DNA of 64,000 nucleotides, from contig OV121093.1 in the NCBI GenBank assembly GCA_921293015.1, positions 1,054,001 through 1,118,000 on the forward strand, in the 5' to 3' direction. Numbering within the stretch: the stretch's first letter is position 1; every line of letters begins with the position of its first letter. The DNA is from Phorcus lineatus. Its lineage: Eukaryota; Mollusca; Gastropoda; Trochida; Trochidae. The position numbers and the translations under genes were made by a program. Shown here piece by piece: positions 59,635 through 64,000 of this stretch. The notes under the pieces were generated by a model. That model worked only from the letters and a program-made list of their open reading frames with translations, had not been told where the DNA came from and did not search any database.

Positions 59635-61648
59635 GTGAGTACTTGTCTTAAGGAGTTGACGAATCATTCCTTTGAAACTTCACTACGTTGTATAAAGCAT
59701 TTGCTGATGTGGTTGGATGTATTTAATTAAATCAATGAATATATGTAGCTTATTACTGTACTTTTGGCTTACCGTATGAAAGAATATTGGCTCTTAGTAA
59801 ATTGGATTTAAGTTGAAATTTCTTCTCTGTCGACATAATATCAAATTTTCTTATTCACAGTGATCTTCCATGCAAGCCCCAAAACCATAGTTACATTCGC
59901 TACATTGTATATTCCATCCTGGTATGTTTTATATACTTGTAACTCTGATTATGATTGTACATTAGTTTGTATTACCCAGGGTTTTTTAATACAATTGTTC
60001 CTGTTCTCTCTCCAGGTTTCTACCCTGACCGTGGCCTCCGCCTATTACTGGAGACGACCGGTCTACCCGGTCTACCCTGTATACCCCGTCTACCCCGTTA
60101 AGCCCGTTACAGTGGCGCCACCTACCATCATCCAGGATCGGGTCAAGTACAACTGCTCATGTGACCCCTGCAAGGTAGATAACTCTACTTTGAAACGATT
60201 TCTCATTAGATTTTTACATTGATAAGGTTTTCAAAATGAAAAGAGTCAAAACGTTAAAAATCCGACTCAGTGTAAATCTAACCACGTCAAATAATGAAAT
60301 ATGTTTAATTTAGAAAAAAATTTATTTGGTGAAGATTGAATCATTTCTTAGGGAGGCCCTGATATATACCTCTGTCTATCGTAATTTCCATTCAACTATG
60401 TCTATTGTATTGAAATATTACCCAGGGTTCCATCTGCTGGACACTCCCCGGAGCTATCGAGTGCCGAATCATCGCCAATGACAACACTGACCCCACCGTT
60501 CTCACTGACTGCATCACCGACGCCTCAACCATCCTCAGTATGTATCCTTGCGCATCTGTAAAATAGTTCCTTGATTACCTTATAAAACCAATGGTAGCTC
60601 CTACCCTCAGTGGTATAATAATCTAACATCTCTCTTTTCATTATTCATCTGATAGGGAAGTGGTATAAGTGTGAAATAGATAACTGTTGTAAATATACAA
60701 TCTAGTTGTGACACTCAATCACATCAACATATCCTTTCAGCAAAAACCGTAATAATTTATGTGTAAAGTAGACCCGTTTCTTGTATTCCTTATTTTACTT
60801 ATCGAACTCAGATATAAAGACTTCACACAACTCGCCCATTTAACCGCCACCTCAAGATGCCATTATTACCTGGTTTAGAACACTCTCTGCAATAGGATTA
60901 AACTCTCTTCATAGTTGCGAACCAAGTAGTAAATGACATATTCACATTGTATAACTTCACGTCCACTCTCAACACCTTCTAACTCCTATCACAGACCCTG
61001 CTATCCCCGCCAACGGTATCAGCCCCTGCCCTATCGGTGACCCCGCCGTCAGGACCAACGCCACCACCACAGTGACTGCCACGTGCACCAGTGACGCCGA
61101 ATGTCCCCCCAGTCTCATGTGCGTCACTGACCCCGGAGTCTGCTGTGCCAAGGTCAACGACTGTGGTAAGTTCTCACTGATACGTCAGATAGAGTTCTTC
61201 ATAGTTTGGTTTCTGGTCAATGACATTTAGTCAAGTCTAAAGCTAACCAATCAAAAATGATCTAATAGTTGTAGTAGTTATAAGAACAGTCTAGTTCTAT
61301 TTTCTATATAGATGTTTTAAATTTGTATTAACAAGACCCAATAGTTAAGAGTTTCTTTAACCCCTACACTCCCAACTATCTTCCTAGTTTACGTTGTCCT
61401 GTGAAGCTAAACTTCGTTACTCACAAGGCTACCATTACATGCTTGTCCAGAGGTTTATGTGATATTCCCTTGTTGCTGATTAATGCCACCCCTCTCCTCT
61501 CTCCCCAGCTAAGATCGGTCTGTGCCCCAAGACTGCTGTGACCTGTGGCACCACCGTGTGCACCAACGACGTGGACTGTCCCGGTATCGCCAAGTGCTGC
61601 ACCACCTCCAAGTGTGGACGTCGCTGCATGTACCCGCTCACTGCTTAG
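59608..61648 (+). CDS. Secreted WAP-type (four-disulfide core) protein, five exons (gene model)
   Basis: Coding exons are 59608-59634, 60016-60174, 60426-60537, 60995-61165 and 61509-61648. All junctions are GT-AG, phases agree, and together they encode 202 residues. Domains in order: a signal peptide (MMFLQLCLAVSTLTVASA), a VYP-repeat segment (PVYPVYPVYPVYPVKPV), a cysteine-bearing region (NCSCDPC through TDC), a first WAP-like module with seven cysteines (SPCP through NDC), and a C-terminal WAP domain with all eight cysteines (LCPK, TCG, VCT, DCPG, KCC, KCG, RCM). Two N-glycosylation sequons (NCS, NAT) are present. WAP proteins are extracellular, often protease inhibitors, and in molluscs some are shell-matrix proteins. 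The specific role here is not known. Exons are markedly GC-rich compared with introns. Confidence 0.88.
60016..60174 (+). CDS. WAP gene exon 2: signal end and VYP repeat
   Basis: Acceptor CTCTCTCCAG; 53 codons, phase 0 both sides, donor AAG/gtagat. It encodes VSTLTVASA (end of signal peptide), YYWRRP, four VYP units, then VKYNCSCDPCK. Confidence 0.88.
60426..60537 (+). CDS. WAP gene exon 3
   Basis: Acceptor TTACCCAG, donor CTCA/gtatgt, phase 0 to 1. It encodes GSICWTLPGAIECRIIANDN and onward to TDCITDAS, with three cysteines. Confidence 0.85.
60995..61165 (+). CDS. WAP gene exon 4: first WAP-like module
   Basis: Acceptor CTATCACAG, donor TGTG/gtaagt, phase 1 to 1. It encodes SPCPIGDPAVRTNATTTV and then the core C..DAEC....C....CC....C. 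One cysteine of the canonical eight appears to be missing. Confidence 0.87.
61509..61648 (+). CDS. WAP gene exon 5: C-terminal WAP domain
   Basis: Acceptor CTCCCCAG, phase 1 in, stop TAG at 61646-61648. It encodes KIGLCPKTAVTCGTTVCTND and the rest of a complete eight-cysteine core ending RCMYPLTA. Confidence 0.9.
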
Positions 61649-61673
61649 AGCTCATATGAAGCCGATGTTTGAA

Positions 61674-61679
61674 AATAAA
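61674..61679 (+). terminator. Polyadenylation signal of the WAP gene
   Basis: AATAAA 26 bases after the stop codon, giving a very short 3' UTR. A second AATAAA (61793-61798) lies in the duplicated copy downstream. Confidence 0.75.
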
Positions 61680-61717
61680 TGATTTTTTCCAAATTTAAAC
61701 TTTCTCTGTTTTTTCTC

Positions 61718-61815
61718 TCCAAGTGTGGACGCAGCTGCATGTACCCGCTCACTGCTTGAGCGTCTTGTCTTTATATTTAGCCGGTGTTTGAAAATAAAAT
61801 ATATTTACCAAACTT
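61718..61815 (+). pseudogene. Partial duplication of the WAP gene 3' end
   Basis: Repeats 61607-61700 at an offset of about 111 bp: AAGTGTGGACG(C)AGCTGCATG, the PLTA codons, a stop (TGA instead of TAG), and TGTTTGAAAATAAA. It is preceded by a pyrimidine tract ending CTCTCCAAG. It encodes only the last dozen residues and lacks the rest of the domain, so I treat it as a relic or an alternative polyadenylation segment. Confidence 0.8.
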
Positions 61816-61962
61816 CAGCTTGTTTTATATGGATATGCTTTGCGTTGCCAAGCATAGAAGAAATGCAACCTTTCATAACCTAACATGTATGGTAGTTTAC
61901 CTAGGTATTGCAATTTCAAAATCCTATTAAGGTATCTTGATTTCCCTATATCTCCTTTTTGT

Positions 61963-62151
61963 GAGGTTTTACAGTGTCAAGTTGGGAATATAGAAATCCA
62001 AGACCAAAATTTCAAAGTTGGAAGTTAGGGTTTATATTTTATATAAAACATCTTTTGGGAGGTTTTACATTGTCAAGTTGGGAATATAGAAATCCAAGAC
62101 CAAAATTTCAAAGTTGGAAGTTAGGGTTTATATTTTATATAAAACATCTTT
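61963..62151. repeat. 96-bp tandem duplication
   Basis: Two copies, starting 61963 and 62059, each with GAGGTTTTACA then GTCAAGTTGGGAATATAGAA and GGGTTTATATTTTATATAAA. I see only one or two differences, so it is recent. Confidence 0.92.
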
Positions 62152-63640
62152 CACATGATGTTGAAGTTATTACTTATAGTCTATAGCAAAACGTTGCATT
62201 TCCTATTCACAAGTTATGATTCTATAGAAGAGAAGAATAAACTACAATAGGAGCGGCTTATGATTGGACTTCAGATGTTTGCGTTTATTTGTTATTCTTT
62301 AACAGATGTGTTTGTTGGTTAATTCTTTCGACTTGCTACTTGTGATTTGAACCCACCTTGCAATAGCTTGTACAAACTTTAAACGACCAATGTAATAGTA
62401 ATTCAGCATTTTCATTTTCATCATGACAAATCTTAAAACTTTTAAATATCTGGGTAATTTCTAATTCATAATTTCTTTTTCACCTTGATAACTCTTAGAT
62501 TTTTTAATGATTAAGGTTACAGTAATCATATATTATATCTTATGTCACTGACCTCTTAGACATTGAAGTATGTATTTTGCTGTAGTATTTCGTCCTGTTG
62601 CCTTCATGGTGACTTTGATAAATTTACATTGATCACAGCCAGCACAAAACTGATATTACTATTAAGGGTATGTTAGGAGACACAAGTTAACAAAGAACGT
62701 TAGGGTGCAGTCTCATTAAAGTAAAATCTAATATTGCTGCACTACGTTAAGCAGATACTAGATGTCACTATACTCAAGCCGCCATGGTTAACCTCTGCCG
62801 TTAAAATCTCATTGGTTTGTCGCAGATACCTTCTACCGATCACAATGCGCGTGACTTCAAGACCTTCTAAGAAATGGCGAGTCAATTCACGTAAGGCAAT
62901 AGAAACGCTGATATATTTCCATTTCAATTGAACTCTAATTGATGTAATTGCTTATGTCCTTTACGAATATCGATCCGGGCAGAATTAGTTATAACATGTC
63001 AGTCTTTGACGAAACAAGGGTAAATTTATTAGTACATGTACGTCGCATATGACTAATAAATAATTATCAAGAAAACTCTTATTAGTATATGTACATGATC
63101 GGGTTGTTTTCGTATCTAAGCATGTTTATGGTTTATTTGTTTCACGAAATTAAAAAGCATTCAACGATTATTACAAACTTAAAGGCGAAACGTTTATTCA
63201 ACGTATCTGTTTCCAGAAAGGGCATTTTACATTTGTCCCGTCCACTATGCATTACGTTGGGGTATGCAGAGTTTACTTTGTGAAAGATAACACCAAAGTG
63301 TTAGATTTGACTTTTTGTCCAACAAACCGAGCTAGGGTAAATCGAAAGTACATAAAATACATTTATTTGGATATTTAGGCAGTTCGACATTCGGAAAACA
63401 ATCGGAAATGCTAAATTTTCGAGTGCTGAAAGGCGCACAAATAATAGAATTTGCCTGCACCACAAAATGCAGGGCGAACTCGCTGATTGGCTGATTTTAA
63501 TTATGTGAGAGGCACACCTGACGGCTCGCGTAACGGAGCCTGGTGAGATCTACACGCGTAATGTAGTTGAGCATTTACATTTCATTTTTATGAGATCGGT
63601 TAGAGATGACAAATCATTAAGTTTCCATTTCTTTTCCCCG
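62152..63640. other. Gene-free stretch before the terminal hairpin
   Basis: No supported gene. A short minus-strand frame (62742-62927) has an ordinary-looking composition but no recognisable domain. An inverted CCAAT box (GATTGGCTGA) lies near 63483, about 160 bp upstream of the TATA box at 63646. Confidence 0.4.
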
Positions 63641-63645
63641 CTCAA

Positions 63646-63653
63646 TATAAAAG
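63646..63653 (+). promoter_or_regulatory. Strong TATA box
   Basis: TATAAAAG in CTCAATATAAAAGGTATAG, with a pyrimidine-rich CCTCTCACC about 25 bp downstream that could be an initiator. The sequence it would drive begins with the inverted repeat at 63712. Confidence 0.55.
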
Positions 63654-63711
63654 GTATAGAAGCTTTCCTCTCACCAATCTAGCTATTTGTACCACTCAAC
63701 CGTTAACAGGA

Positions 63712-64000
63712 CTACCAAAGAAATAATCGAATCGCAACGGAAAGCAGCGAAACGACCACATTAACAGACGAAATCGCATCACAATGTTGCGATCCGCATC
63801 GAAAAGTTACGAGATACATGTAGCATCATTCAAGCGAGGTAACCGTTTCATTTTGCGCTATCGCACGTTTAAAGTGCTGATCGCTTGAATGATGCTATCT
63901 CGTAACTTTAAGATGCGGATCGCAATATTGTGATGCGATTTCGTCTGTTAATGTGGTCGTTTTACTGCTTTCCGTTGCGATTCGATTTTTTCTTTGGTAG
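63712..64000. repeat. Long inverted repeat (foldback), arms 126 and 120 bp
   Basis: The left arm (63712-63837) and right arm (63881-64000) are about 95 percent complementary with one 6-base insertion in the left arm. The loop is 43 bases. The right arm reaches the last base of the window, so it may continue. It could be a foldback/MITE-type element, or a transcribed hairpin given the TATA box 60 bp upstream. Confidence 0.9.

Noticed and set aside
62742-62927. 61-codon minus-strand frame of ordinary amino-acid composition
   Set aside because: No recognisable domain, no clear splice sites, and the opposite strand is also open over the same range.

Overview
This window looks like nuclear DNA from an animal, most likely a mollusc. 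It is AT-rich, and its genes are split by GT-AG introns. It carries several kinds of LINE and SINE debris and a DIRS-type retroelement, and it holds a small secreted WAP-domain gene of the kind known from mollusc shell and mucus secretomes. The mollusc call is inference from content. I could run no database search.

Layout. 1-1315: two decayed LINE ends in opposite orientation. 1316-18058: gene-poor, with a long palindrome, five larger minisatellite arrays, old dispersed duplications and one possible untranslated first exon (about 4187-4369). 18059-24549: one DIRS-like tyrosine-recombinase retroelement with inverted terminal repeats and the internal complementary region. It looks young but broken. 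25150-25745: a 60-bp minisatellite.

26987-53323: a host gene on the + strand, assembled by splice sites and codon phase. It encodes a signal peptide, two CUB-like extracellular repeats and a short linker, then one of two alternative 3' ends. One end is a short hydrophobic tail of GPI-anchor type (stop at 38936). The other is a transmembrane exon (45814-45962) plus a cytoplasmic tail exon (53261-53323). Predicted products are 317 and 367 residues. Its introns hold non-autonomous DNA elements, a SINE, an antisense 5'-truncated LINE with an 11-bp target duplication, and several minisatellites. The most striking array (32489-34192) has 48 units and is an amplification of an exon-intron boundary of the gene itself, so each unit repeats the exon end and a copy of its 5' splice site.

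58200-59036: another decayed LINE C-terminus. 59505-61648: a five-exon, 202-residue secreted WAP-type protein with a TATA box, a (VYP)n stretch and a polyadenylation signal, followed by a partial duplication of its own 3' end. 63646-64000: a strong TATA box followed by a near-perfect 120-bp-arm inverted repeat that runs off the window. If transcribed it would give a long hairpin RNA.

The two host genes are adjacent on the same strand, and nothing in the sequence ties their functions together.
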